Assembly (NCBI RefSeq): GCF_001580365.1 | Contig: NZ_CP014480.1 | Location: 3,678,170-3,742,169, forward strand | Length of the DNA stretch: 64,000 nt | Direction of reading: 5' to 3' | Origin: Kocuria turfanensis | GTDB taxonomy: Bacteria; Actinomycetota; Actinomycetes; Actinomycetales; Micrococcaceae | In this document: in pieces, positions 49,999 to 60,029 of the stretch | How the letters are laid out: every line of letters starts with the position of its first letter | How positions within the stretch are numbered: the stretch's first letter is position 1 | The notes under the pieces: generated by a model | Database searches by the model: none | What the model was told of the DNA's origin: nothing | The model's input: only the letters and a program-made list of their open reading frames with translations | Made by a program: the position numbers and the translations under genes

Positions 49999-50048
49999 CG
50001 GACACGGAGGGCGGACGCGGAGGGCGGACGCGGGGACGGACGCGGACA
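49999..50048. repeat. 12-13 bp tandem repeat, four copies, after argR
   Basis: Units based on CGGACGCGGAGGG at 49999, 50012, 50025 and 50037, the last two shortened to 12 bp. They fill most of the gap between argR and the ligase gene. Confidence 0.75.
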
Positions 50049-50114
50049 CAGGCCGGGCCCCGCCCGGTGTGGTGCAATGACCTCCACGTCGTCCGCCCCG
50101 GAAGGAACCCCGTC

Positions 50115-51617
50115 ATGCCGAACCTGGCGTCCCTGCTCGCCGACACCGCCGCACGCCACCCCGACCGCCCGGCCGTGGTGCTGGACGACCGCGTCCTCGG
50201 CTACGCCGAGCTCGACGGGCTCGCGGCCCGGACCGCGGGGCTGCTGCACGCCGCCGGGGTGCGCGCCGGGGACCGGGTGGCGCTCATCGCGCCGAACGTC
50301 CCGCAAATGCCGATCGCCTACTACGGCGCCCTGCGCGCCGGGGCCGTGGTCGTCCCGCTGAACCCGCTGCTCACCCCCCGGGAGCTGGCCCACCACTTCC
50401 GCGACGCCGAGGTCACCGCCGTGGTGGTGTGGGAGGCGATGGCCGAGGCCGCCCGGGCCGCGCTCGCCGACCTCGGGCTCGAGGTGCCCGTGCTGGAGCT
50501 CGGCGCCGGCACCGGCCAGCAGCTCGCGGCGGCGGATCCGCTGCCCGGGATCGTGGAGCGCGCTGCCGACGACATGGCCGTGCTGCTCTACACCTCCGGC
50601 ACCACCGGCCGCCCCAAGGGGGCGATGCTCACCCACGACAACCTGCTGGGCAACGCCGCGATGGTCGTGGACCTGTTCCGGATCACCGAGCAGGACGTGT
50701 TCTTCGGCGGGCTGCCGTTCTTCCACGTCTTCGGCCAGACCGTGGCGCTCAACGCGGTCGTGGCCGCCGGCGCGGCGGTGACTCTGCTGCCCCGGTTCGC
50801 CCCGCGCACCGTGCTGGAGATCCTCGCCCGGGACGGCGTGACGGTGTTCGCCGGGGTGCCCAGCATGTACGTGGCGCTGCTGGAGGCCCTCGGGGAGCGG
50901 GCCGCGTCCTTCCCCGCGCTGCGGGCCGCGATCTCCGGCGGGGCCGCGCTGCCGGTCGAGGTGCTCCGGCGCTTCGAGGAGGCGTTCGGCACCCGCCTGC
51001 TCGAGGGCTACGGGCTGTCGGAGACCTCCCCGGTGGTCTGCTTCAACCGGTTCGAGGGCCCGCGCCGGCCGGGCTCGATCGGCACGGCGGTGCCCGGCGC
51101 GGACCTGCGGGTGCTGGACGACCGGGGACGGGAGCTGCCGCGCGGAGAGGTGGGGGAGCTGGCCGTGGCGGGCCGCTACGTGATGGCCGGCTACTGGCGC
51201 AACCCCGAGGCCACGGAGGCGGCGATCCGCCACGGCTGGTTCCGCACGGGCGACCTCGCCCGCGTGGACGAGGACGGCCTCCACTACATCGTGGACCGCA
51301 AGAAGGACATGGTCCTGCGCGGCGGCTACAACGTCTATCCCCGCGAGGTGGAGGAGGTGCTGTACGAGCACCCCGCCGTCGCGGAGGTCGCCGTCGTCGG
51401 CGTCCCGGACGAGGCGCAGGGGCAGGAGGTCGCGGCGTTCGTGGTGCTCACGGCCGAGGCCGCCGCGGACGGCGAGCGACTGGTGCCCGAGCTGCGGTCC
51501 TGGGTGCGGGAGCGCCTGGCGTCCTACAAGCGCCCGCGGCTCTACCGGATCGTCGGGTCCCTGCCGAAGGGGCCCACCGGCAAGATCCTCAAGCGCGAGG
51601 TGGAGCGGCTGGCCTAG
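50115..51617 (+). CDS. Long-chain acyl-CoA synthetase-like AMP-forming ligase 1
   Basis: This 500-residue ANL-superfamily enzyme has the P-loop-like YTSGTTGRPKGAMLTH, A5 EGYGLSETSPVVCFN, A7 FRTGDLARVDEDG and A10 LPKGPTGKILKR. It should activate a carboxylic acid, probably a fatty acid, as AMP then CoA ester. GAAGGA lies eight bases before ATG 50115. A close paralogue lies 2 kb downstream. Its TAG stop shares CTAG with the convergent ankyrin gene. Substrate not determinable. Confidence 0.88.
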   Translation: MPNLASLLADTAARHPDRPAVVLDDRVLGYAELDGLAARTAGLLHAAGVRAGDRVALIAPNVPQMPIAYYGALRAGAVVVPLNPLLTPRELAHHFRDAEVTAVVVWEAMAEAARAALADLGLEVPVLELGAGTGQQLAAADPLPGIVERAADDMAVLLYTSGTTGRPKGAMLTHDNLLGNAAMVVDLFRITEQDVFFGGLPFFHVFGQTVALNAVVAAGAAVTLLPRFAPRTVLEILARDGVTVFAGVPSMYVALLEALGERAASFPALRAAISGGAALPVEVLRRFEEAFGTRLLEGYGLSETSPVVCFNRFEGPRRPGSIGTAVPGADLRVLDDRGRELPRGEVGELAVAGRYVMAGYWRNPEATEAAIRHGWFRTGDLARVDEDGLHYIVDRKKDMVLRGGYNVYPREVEEVLYEHPAVAEVAVVGVPDEAQGQEVAAFVVLTAEAAADGERLVPELRSWVRERLASYKRPRLYRIVGSLPKGPTGKILKREVERLA

Positions 51618-52048
51618 CGGCCGGCGTACTCCTCGAGCACCGGGAGCAGGTCGGCGCGCTCGAAGACGCGGGAGAAGTCGACGGCGGAGTGGGCGCCGGC
51701 CGTCTGGGAGGCGCCGGCCTCGAGCAGGGCCCGGACGACGGCCTCGTTGCCCCGGAAGACGGCGCTCAGCAGCGCGGTCTGGCCGTTGTCGTTGACCCGG
51801 TCGGGGTCCGCCCCGGCCTCGAGCAGCGCCGCGACGGTGTCCTCCCGCTGGTGGTAGGCGGCGAGGATGAGCAGGGTGTCGCCCTTGCCGTTGGTGAGGT
51901 TCACCGGGACCCCGGCGCGGACGGCGGGCAGCAGGTCCTCGGTGCGGCCCTCCCGGGCCATGTCGAAGAGGGTGAGCACGTAGGCCATCTCCTCCTCGGT
52001 GAGCTGCGGGGCGGCCGGGTCCTGGGGCGGCTGGGGGTTCTCGGGCAC
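51614..52048 (-). CDS. Ankyrin-repeat protein
   Basis: The 144-residue protein has a helical N-terminal cap (TEEEMAYVLTLFDMAREGRTEDLLPAVRAGVP, quoted in part) and about three ankyrin repeats: NGKGDTLLILAAYHQREDTV, NDNGQTALLSAVFRGNEAVV and a degenerate last one. GTG 52048 follows GAAGGA by six bases; a longer frame reaches 52258 but lacks a ribosome site. TAAACT on the minus strand (plus 52089-52094) is a likely -10. Small ankyrin proteins are often paired with catalase genes and help haem loading in Campylobacter and Pseudomonas; here katA lies beyond the second ligase. Confidence 0.85.
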   Translation of the reverse strand: MPENPQPPQDPAAPQLTEEEMAYVLTLFDMAREGRTEDLLPAVRAGVPVNLTNGKGDTLLILAAYHQREDTVAALLEAGADPDRVNDNGQTALLSAVFRGNEAVVRALLEAGASQTAGAHSAVDFSRVFERADLLPVLEEYAGR

Positions 52049-52083
52049 GGCGGGTCCTTCGGGGTCGGCGGGCGGGTCCTGAA

Positions 52084-52158
52084 CAGGCAGTTTATCGGGG
52101 TCGGCGGCACGCGGGGGACTCCACGGTATCCGGGTCTTGACGTTGCAGTAACTGCCTG
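52084..52158. promoter_or_regulatory. Divergent promoter region with inverted repeat CAGGCAGTT/AACTGCCTG
   Basis: CAGGCAGTT (52084-52092) overlaps the -10 of the ankyrin gene; its exact complement AACTGCCTG lies at 52150-52158, just after a rightward TTGACG (52137-52142) for ligase 2. Two such arms at the two promoters suggest one shared regulator. Confidence 0.45.
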
Positions 52159-52232
52159 GCACGCTCGTGTGACACAGCTCACCCTGCCCGTTCCTCGCGC
52201 CGGTGCACCCGCACCGGGGATCCGGAGTCCCC

Positions 52233-53753
52233 ATGACCAATCTCGCCACCCTCCTCACCGACTCGGCCGCCGCGGCCCCCGACGCCCGGGCGATCGTGCT
52301 CGACGACCGGGTCCTGACCTACGGGGCCCTCGACGACCTCTCCGCCCGGGTGGCCACGATGCTCTGCGGCAGCGGCATCCGGCCGGGGGACCGCGTGGCG
52401 ATGATCCTGCCCAACGTCCCGCACATGCCGATCGCCTACTACGGCATCCTGCGCATGGGCGGTGTGGTCGTGCCGCTCAACCCCCTGCTCAGCCCCCGGG
52501 AGCTGACCTACCACTTCCAGGACGCCGAGGTCTCCCTCGTGCTGGTCTGGGAGGCCATGGCCGAGGCCACCCGCGCCGCCGTTGCCCAGCTGGAGCGGGA
52601 GGTGCCCGTGGTCGAGGTGACCGCCGCCGGGACGCTGCAGAGCCTCGGCGAGGTGCCGCCGATGCCCGAGCTCGCCGAGCGGGCCGACGACGAGCCCGCC
52701 GTCCTCCTGTACACCTCCGGGACCACGGGCCGGCCCAAGGGCGCGGTGCTGACCCACCACAACCTGCGGACCAATGCGGAGCTCTCCGCGAGCCTGTTCG
52801 CCACGGGGCCCGGGGACGTCATGTTCGGCGGGCTGCCGTTCTTCCACGTCTTCGGCCAGACGGTGGCGCTCAACGGCGTCATCGCCTCCGGGGCCACGGT
52901 CACGCTGCTGCCCCGCTTCGACCCCGCGAAGGCCCTGGAGATCCTCGTCCGCGACGAGGTGACGATCTTCGCCGGGGTGCCCAGCATGCACATCGCGCTC
53001 CTGCACGCCGCCGGTGAGGGACCCGTGGAGGTGCCGCACCTGAGGGCCGGGGTGTCGGGCGGCTCCCCGCTGCCGGTGGAGATCCTCGAGCGCTTCGAGA
53101 GGGTCTTCGGGGCGCCCATCTACGAGGGCTACGGCCTGTCGGAGACCTCCCCGGTGGTGTGCTTCAACCAGGAGGCGCACGGCCGCAGGCCGGGGTCCAT
53201 CGGGACCGTGGTGCGCGGGGCGCAGCTGCGGGTCGTCGACGACCGGGACGAGGACGTCCCCGTCGGCGAGATCGGGGAGCTCGTGGTGGCCGGCGAGTAC
53301 GTGATGGCCGGCTACTGGCGCAACCCCGAGGCCACGGAGGCGGCGATCCGCGACGGCTGGTTCCACACGGGCGACCTCGCCCGCGTGGACGAGGACGGCT
53401 TCTACTACATCGTGGACCGCAAGAAGGACATGGTGCTGCGCGGCGGCTACAACGTGTACCCCCGGGAGATCGAGGAGGTCATCTACCAGTTCCCCGGGAT
53501 CGCGGAGGCGGCCGTGGTCGGGGTGCCGGACGAGACGCTGGGCGAGGAGGTCGCGGCCGTCGTGGCCTTCCGCGACGTCCCGGAGGCCGAGACGGAGGCC
53601 AGGATCGACGAGCTCGACGCCTTCGTGCGCGAGCGCGTGGCCAAGTACAAGCACCCGCGCTACTACAAGGTGGTCGACGAGCTGCCCAAGGGGCCGACCG
53701 GCAAGATCCTCAAGCGCTCCCTCGACCTGGAGGGCGCCGGGCGCCGCGGCTGA
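52233..53753 (+). CDS. Long-chain acyl-CoA synthetase-like AMP-forming ligase 2
   Basis: This 506-residue paralogue of the enzyme at 50115 keeps the same motifs: YTSGTTGRPKGAVLTH, EGYGLSETSPVVCFN, FHTGDLARVDEDG, LPKGPTGKILKR. GGAG precedes ATG 52233 by about five bases. DNA around 53299-53480 is nearly identical to ligase 1 while other parts differ more. It stands between the ankyrin gene and katA, both on the other strand. Confidence 0.88.
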   Translation: MTNLATLLTDSAAAAPDARAIVLDDRVLTYGALDDLSARVATMLCGSGIRPGDRVAMILPNVPHMPIAYYGILRMGGVVVPLNPLLSPRELTYHFQDAEVSLVLVWEAMAEATRAAVAQLEREVPVVEVTAAGTLQSLGEVPPMPELAERADDEPAVLLYTSGTTGRPKGAVLTHHNLRTNAELSASLFATGPGDVMFGGLPFFHVFGQTVALNGVIASGATVTLLPRFDPAKALEILVRDEVTIFAGVPSMHIALLHAAGEGPVEVPHLRAGVSGGSPLPVEILERFERVFGAPIYEGYGLSETSPVVCFNQEAHGRRPGSIGTVVRGAQLRVVDDRDEDVPVGEIGELVVAGEYVMAGYWRNPEATEAAIRDGWFHTGDLARVDEDGFYYIVDRKKDMVLRGGYNVYPREIEEVIYQFPGIAEAAVVGVPDETLGEEVAAVVAFRDVPEAETEARIDELDAFVRERVAKYKHPRYYKVVDELPKGPTGKILKRSLDLEGAGRRG

Positions 53754-53765
53754 GCCCGGCACGCC

Positions 53766-53864
53766 GGAGGGCCCGGCCGCGATCCGCGGCCGGGCCCTCC
53801 TACTGCCGCCCCCGGCGGTCCGCCGGGGGCGCCGATCCGGCCGGGGCCCGCGCGGGCCCCGGCC
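53766..53864. terminator. Three consecutive GC-rich hairpins between convergent ligase 2 and katA
   Basis: Stem 1: GGAGGGCCCGGCCGCG (53766-53781) with its complement at 53785-53800. Stem 2: GCCCCCGGCG (53808-53817) with 53821-53830. Stem 3: GGCCGGGGCCCG (53839-53850) with 53853-53864. All are perfect with 2-3 base loops. Together they look like a bidirectional terminator. Confidence 0.7.
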
Positions 53865-53870
53865 CGAGGA

Positions 53871-55544
53871 TCAGTTGGCCATCATGGCCGGGTTCTCCTG
53901 GGGCTCGCGCTCCACGGACACGTGCTCGTTGGGCACGCAGTGGGTCATGGTCAGACCCTCCACGCTGCGCGGGCCGTTGTTGCCGAGGTTGGCCACGCGC
54001 TGCTGCTCCTCCTCGGTCAGGCGCTGGGTGGGCAGCGGGCCGAGGTCCTTGACGTCCTCGAGCGACACGCCGATGCCGTCGCCCACGCGGCGGCCCATCT
54101 CGTCCTCGACCATGTAGAAGTGCCAGACCATGCGCTCCTGGATCGGGCGGTCGCACTGGGACAGCGCGTCGACCAGGTTGGCGATGAGCTCCTCCTTCTC
54201 CCAGTCCTCCTGGAGCTGGAAGCGCTCGCCGGCCTGCTTGTAGTCGTTGGTCCGCTCGATCCGGGCGCGGGTCAGGCGCGCGTTGATCTGCGGGCCGACC
54301 TCGGGCTGGTAGCCCTCGGGCTTCGGGGCCTCCTGGACCCCGCCGATGATGGACGGCTCGTAGTTCACGTGCGGGTTCTGGCCCGGGGCGTGGTCCACGG
54401 CGTAGGCCATCTGGCCGTCGCGCTGGTTGGTGGCCACCGGCGTCTTCGGCGCGTTGACCGGCAGCTGCAGGTAGTTCGGGCCCACGCGGTAGCGCTGGGT
54501 GTCCGAGTAGGAGAAGGTGCGGCCCACGAGCATCTTGTCGTCGGAGAACTCCAGGCCGTCCACCAGCACGCCGGTGCCGAAGGCGATCTGCTCGTTCTCC
54601 GCGAAGAAGTTCTGCGGGTTGCGGTTGAGCACCATGCGCCCGACCGGCTTCGGCGGGAACAGCTCCTCCGGCCACACCTTGGTGTCGTCCAGCGGGTCGA
54701 AGTCCAGCTCGGGGTGGTCGTGGTCCTCCATGACCTGGACCTGCAGCTCCCACTCGGGGTAGTCGCCGGCCTCGATCGCGTCGTAGAGGTCCTTGGTGTG
54801 CGAGCCCAGGGTCTGGGCCTGAATGTTCGCCGCGTCCGCGGAGGTCAGGGACTTCACGCCCTGCTTCGGGATCCAGTGGTACTTCACCAGCACGGACTCA
54901 CCGGCGGCGTTGACCCACTTGTAGGTGTTCACGCCGAAGCCCTGCTGGTGGCGGTAGTCCGCCGGGATGCCGCGCGGGGAGAACAGGATCGTGATCATGT
55001 GCATCGCCTCGGGCGACTGGCTCCAGAAGTCGAACGCGCGGTTGGCGACCCCGGCCTCGAAGTTCACGGGGTCCGGCTTCTGGGAGTGGATGAAGTCCGG
55101 GAACTTGATCGCGTCACGGATGAAGAAGACGCCGAGGTTGTTGCCCACGAGGTCCCAGTTGCCGTCCTCGGTGTAGAACTTCACCGCGAAGCCGCGCGGG
55201 TCGCGGGCGACCTCGGAGGAGTCGCGGCCGCCGGCCACGGTGGAGAAGCGCAGGGCGACGTCGGTGCGCTTGCCCGGCTCCTGGAACAGCTTGGCGCGGG
55301 TGTACTTGGCGATGGGCTCGTCGCCGTACTGGCCGTAGGCCTCGAAGTAGCCGAAGGCGGTGGTGCCGCGGGCGTGCACCACGCGCTCGGGGATGCGCTC
55401 GCGGTCGAAGTGGCTCATCTTCTCGAGGAACGCGTAGTTCTCGAGGGTCGCGGGCCCGCGCGAGCCGACGGTGCGGGTGTTCTGGTTGTCGTGGACCGGG
55501 TGGCCCTGACGCGTGGTGAGGGTCTGCTCGGGAACGTTCGTCAT
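53871..55544 (-). CDS. katA: Monofunctional haem catalase
   Basis: The 557-residue catalase decomposes hydrogen peroxide. Seen are the N-terminal [18 protein letters not shown], distal His57 ([15 protein letters not shown]), the distal Asn in [14 protein letters not shown] (about 135-136), and the proximal haem tyrosine in [10 protein letters not shown] (about residue 345). ATG 55544 follows GAGAGGAA by four bases. Length slightly exceeds the ~480-500 of small-subunit catalases because of a C-terminal extension. The AT-rich segment near 55667-55690 may hold its operator. It separates argCJBDFR from argGH. Confidence 0.95.
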   Translation of the reverse strand: MTNVPEQTLTTRQGHPVHDNQNTRTVGSRGPATLENYAFLEKMSHFDRERIPERVVHARGTTAFGYFEAYGQYGDEPIAKYTRAKLFQEPGKRTDVALRFSTVAGGRDSSEVARDPRGFAVKFYTEDGNWDLVGNNLGVFFIRDAIKFPDFIHSQKPDPVNFEAGVANRAFDFWSQSPEAMHMITILFSPRGIPADYRHQQGFGVNTYKWVNAAGESVLVKYHWIPKQGVKSLTSADAANIQAQTLGSHTKDLYDAIEAGDYPEWELQVQVMEDHDHPELDFDPLDDTKVWPEELFPPKPVGRMVLNRNPQNFFAENEQIAFGTGVLVDGLEFSDDKMLVGRTFSYSDTQRYRVGPNYLQLPVNAPKTPVATNQRDGQMAYAVDHAPGQNPHVNYEPSIIGGVQEAPKPEGYQPEVGPQINARLTRARIERTNDYKQAGERFQLQEDWEKEELIANLVDALSQCDRPIQERMVWHFYMVEDEMGRRVGDGIGVSLEDVKDLGPLPTQRLTEEEQQRVANLGNNGPRSVEGLTMTHCVPNEHVSVEREPQENPAMMAN

Positions 55545-55731
55545 GGGGTTCCTCTCGGGGTAGGGACCGGGTGTGCGGCACGGCCGGGGCGCGAGGGCCC
55601 CGCCGTTGCGGGTGGGCTCGTCCGGCACGGACGGGACCGTGCCCCCAGTATGTCGGATGCGCAGGGCTATTGCTAGCGATTCATAATTGCGGTGGGTCGC
55701 GGCCGTGGGGCCCGGCGTGACCCGTCTCGCA

Positions 55732-55766
55732 GTGCATAAATACAACTTGGCGTGTATAGTCATGCA
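55732..55766 (+). promoter_or_regulatory. argG promoter with ArgR-type boxes
   Basis: GTGCATAAATACAACTTG (55732-55749) is followed by GTGTATAGTCATGCAC (55752-55767), with the -10 TATAGT at 55755-55760 inside the second. The TGCATAAA and AACTTG elements also occur before argC. Confidence 0.7.
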
Positions 55767-55818
55767 CAGAGACGGGGCCCACGCCGTGGTGCCCGGACCA
55801 CCGACGAAGGAGAACACC

Positions 55819-57030
55819 GTGACCGAGCGCGTAGTGCTGGCCTACTCCGGAGGCCTCGACACCTCTGTGGCCATCGGCTGGATCGGCGAGGCGACGGGGG
55901 CCGAGGTCATCGCCGTGGCCGTCGACGTGGGGCAGGGCGGGGAGGACCTCGAGACCATCCGGCAGCGCGCCCTGGACTGCGGCGCCGTCGAGGCCTACGT
56001 GGCCGACGCCCGCGACGAGTTCGCTGCCGAGTACTGCATGCCCGCGCTGCAGGCCAACGCCCTGTACATGGACGCCTACCCCGTGGTCTCGGCGCTGTCC
56101 CGGCCGGTGATCGTCAAGCACCTCGTGGCCGCGGCCAAGCGGTTCGGCGCCTCGACCGTCGCCCACGGCTGCACCGGCAAGGGCAACGACCAGGTCCGCT
56201 TCGAGGTCGGCATCCAGACCCTGGGCCCGGAGCTCAAGTGCATCGCCCCGGTCCGCGACCTCGCCCTGACCCGCGACAAGGCCATCGGCTACGCCGAGAA
56301 GCACGACCTGCCGATCGTCACGACCAAGAAGAACCCCTTCTCGATCGACCAGAACGTCTGGGGCCGCGCCGTGGAGACCGGGTTCCTCGAGGACATCTGG
56401 AACGCCCCCACCAAGGACGTCTACGACTACACGGACGACCCCACCTTCCCGCCCCCGGCCGACGAGGTCGTCATCAGCTTCAAGGGCGGCATCCCGGTGG
56501 CCATCGACGGTCAGCCCGTCACCCCGCTGCAGGCCATCCAGGAGATGAACCGCCGCGCCGGCGCCCAGGGCATCGGCCGGATCGACATCGTCGAGGACCG
56601 GCTGGTGGGCATCAAGTCCCGCGAGGTCTACGAGGCCCCCGGCGCCATGGCCCTGATCGCCGCCCACCGCGAGCTCGAGAACGTCACGATCGAGCGCGAG
56701 CAGGCACGCTTCAAGCGCACCGTCAACCAGCGCTGGACGGAGCTCGTCTACGACGGCCAGTGGTTCTCCCCGCTGAAGCAGTCCCTGGACGCCTTCATCC
56801 AGGACACCCAGCAGCACGTCGACGGCGACATCCGGATGACGCTGCACGCCGGCCAGGCCACCGTCACCGGGCGCCGGTCGAACACGTCCCTGTACGACTT
56901 CAACCTCGCCACCTACGACGAGGGGGACGCCTTCGACCAGTCCCAGGCCCGCGGCTTCATCGAGCTGTTCGGCATGTCCTCGAAGGTCGCGGCGGCCCGC
57001 GACCAGCGCCTCGCGGCCGAGGGCAAGTAG
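55819..57030 (+). CDS. argG: Argininosuccinate synthase
   Basis: ArgG joins citrulline and aspartate using ATP. The 403-residue protein has the pyrophosphatase-loop motif [15 protein letters not shown] near the N terminus, [14 protein letters not shown] and [15 protein letters not shown] 55819 follows AAGGAG by six bases; upstream in-frame codons belong to the operator region. argH follows 177 bases later, past a hairpin and a short repeat. Confidence 0.96.
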   Translation: MTERVVLAYSGGLDTSVAIGWIGEATGAEVIAVAVDVGQGGEDLETIRQRALDCGAVEAYVADARDEFAAEYCMPALQANALYMDAYPVVSALSRPVIVKHLVAAAKRFGASTVAHGCTGKGNDQVRFEVGIQTLGPELKCIAPVRDLALTRDKAIGYAEKHDLPIVTTKKNPFSIDQNVWGRAVETGFLEDIWNAPTKDVYDYTDDPTFPPPADEVVISFKGGIPVAIDGQPVTPLQAIQEMNRRAGAQGIGRIDIVEDRLVGIKSREVYEAPGAMALIAAHRELENVTIEREQARFKRTVNQRWTELVYDGQWFSPLKQSLDAFIQDTQQHVDGDIRMTLHAGQATVTGRRSNTSLYDFNLATYDEGDAFDQSQARGFIELFGMSSKVAAARDQRLAAEGK

Positions 57031-57045
57031 ACCGGGAGCACGTAG

Positions 57046-59333
<2,288 letters not shown>

Positions 59334-59369
59334 GTCCGGCGGCTGAGCTCGGCGGCCGCGCAGGACCGC

Positions 59370-59383
59370 TAGCATGACGGGCG
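59370..59383 (+). promoter_or_regulatory. Leaderless promoter of apt
   Basis: TAGCAT (59370-59375) overlaps an upstream ATG (59374), so that ATG cannot be in the mRNA. It ends seven bases before GTG 59383. Confidence 0.6.
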
Positions 59384-59910
59384 TGAGCGAATCCGTTGAG
59401 CAGATGATCGAGCGCCTGTGCGTGAAGATCCCCGACTACCCGGAGCCGGGGGTCCTCTTCCGGGACCTCACGCCCCTGTTCGCGGACGCCGCCGGCTTCC
59501 GGCGGACCATCGACGCCCTGGTCGACGCCTTCCGCGGCCAGTTCGACTACGTGGCCGGGATCGAGGCCCGCGGCTTCCTCATGGCCGGGGCCGTGGCCTA
59601 CGCCTCCGGCGTCGGCCTGATCCCGGTGCGCAAGGCCGGGAAGCTGCCGCGGGAGACCTTCCGCGAGGAGTACGTCCTCGAGTACGGCTCGGCGGTGCTG
59701 GAGATCCACACCGACGACGTGCCCCGCGGCGCCCGGGTGCTCGTGCTCGACGACATCCTGGCCACCGGCGGCACCCTCGGCGCCACCGCCCAGCTGCTGC
59801 ACCGGGCCGGCCTGCACGTCGCCGGGTTCGGGCTGGTCATGGAGCTCACGGACCTGCGGGGCCGGAGCCGCCTCGGCGGCCACCGTGTCCGGGCCCTGTA
59901 CCGCGTCTGA
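59383..59910 (+). CDS. apt: Adenine phosphoribosyltransferase
   Basis: Apt salvages adenine to AMP using PRPP. The 175-residue protein has DYPEPGVLFRDLTPLF, GIEARGFLMAG, RKAGKLPRETF and the PRPP-binding motif VLVLDDILATGGT (about residues 119-131). GTG 59383 is chosen because the -10 hexamer overlaps the alternative ATG at 59374. Confidence 0.95.
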   Translation: MSESVEQMIERLCVKIPDYPEPGVLFRDLTPLFADAAGFRRTIDALVDAFRGQFDYVAGIEARGFLMAGAVAYASGVGLIPVRKAGKLPRETFREEYVLEYGSAVLEIHTDDVPRGARVLVLDDILATGGTLGATAQLLHRAGLHVAGFGLVMELTDLRGRSRLGGHRVRALYRV

Positions 59911-59929
59911 CCGGCGACGTCGTCCCCGG

Positions 59930-59950
59930 CGTTGCGCCTGTTACGCAACG
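59930..59950. promoter_or_regulatory. Inverted repeat CGTTGCG-N7-CGCAACG before the helicase gene
   Basis: A perfect 7-bp inverted repeat 37 bases upstream of the helicase -10. It may be an operator or part of an apt terminator; it has no T-run. Confidence 0.45.
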
Positions 59951-59987
59951 TGCGGCGGCGCGACCGTGGGATCGCAGTGCGTACCGG

Positions 59988-59993
59988 TAGAAT
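59988..59993 (+). promoter_or_regulatory. -10 element of the HelD-type helicase gene
   Basis: TAGAAT, 36 bases before the ATG at 60030; GAGGTG lies about eight bases before that ATG. Confidence 0.5.
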
Positions 59994-60029
59994 CGATGGT
60001 CTGTTCGATCCGGAACGAGGTGTCCACCC

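Noticed and set aside
49999..50048. Small tandem repeat as a CRISPR or iteron array
   Set aside because: Units are only 12-13 bp, four copies, no spacers and no replication gene nearby; simple slippage repeat.
60005..60020. GTTC-N6-GAAC before the helicase gene as a LexA box
   Set aside because: Arms are in the reverse order to the LexA operator (GAAC-N4-GTTC) and spacing differs.
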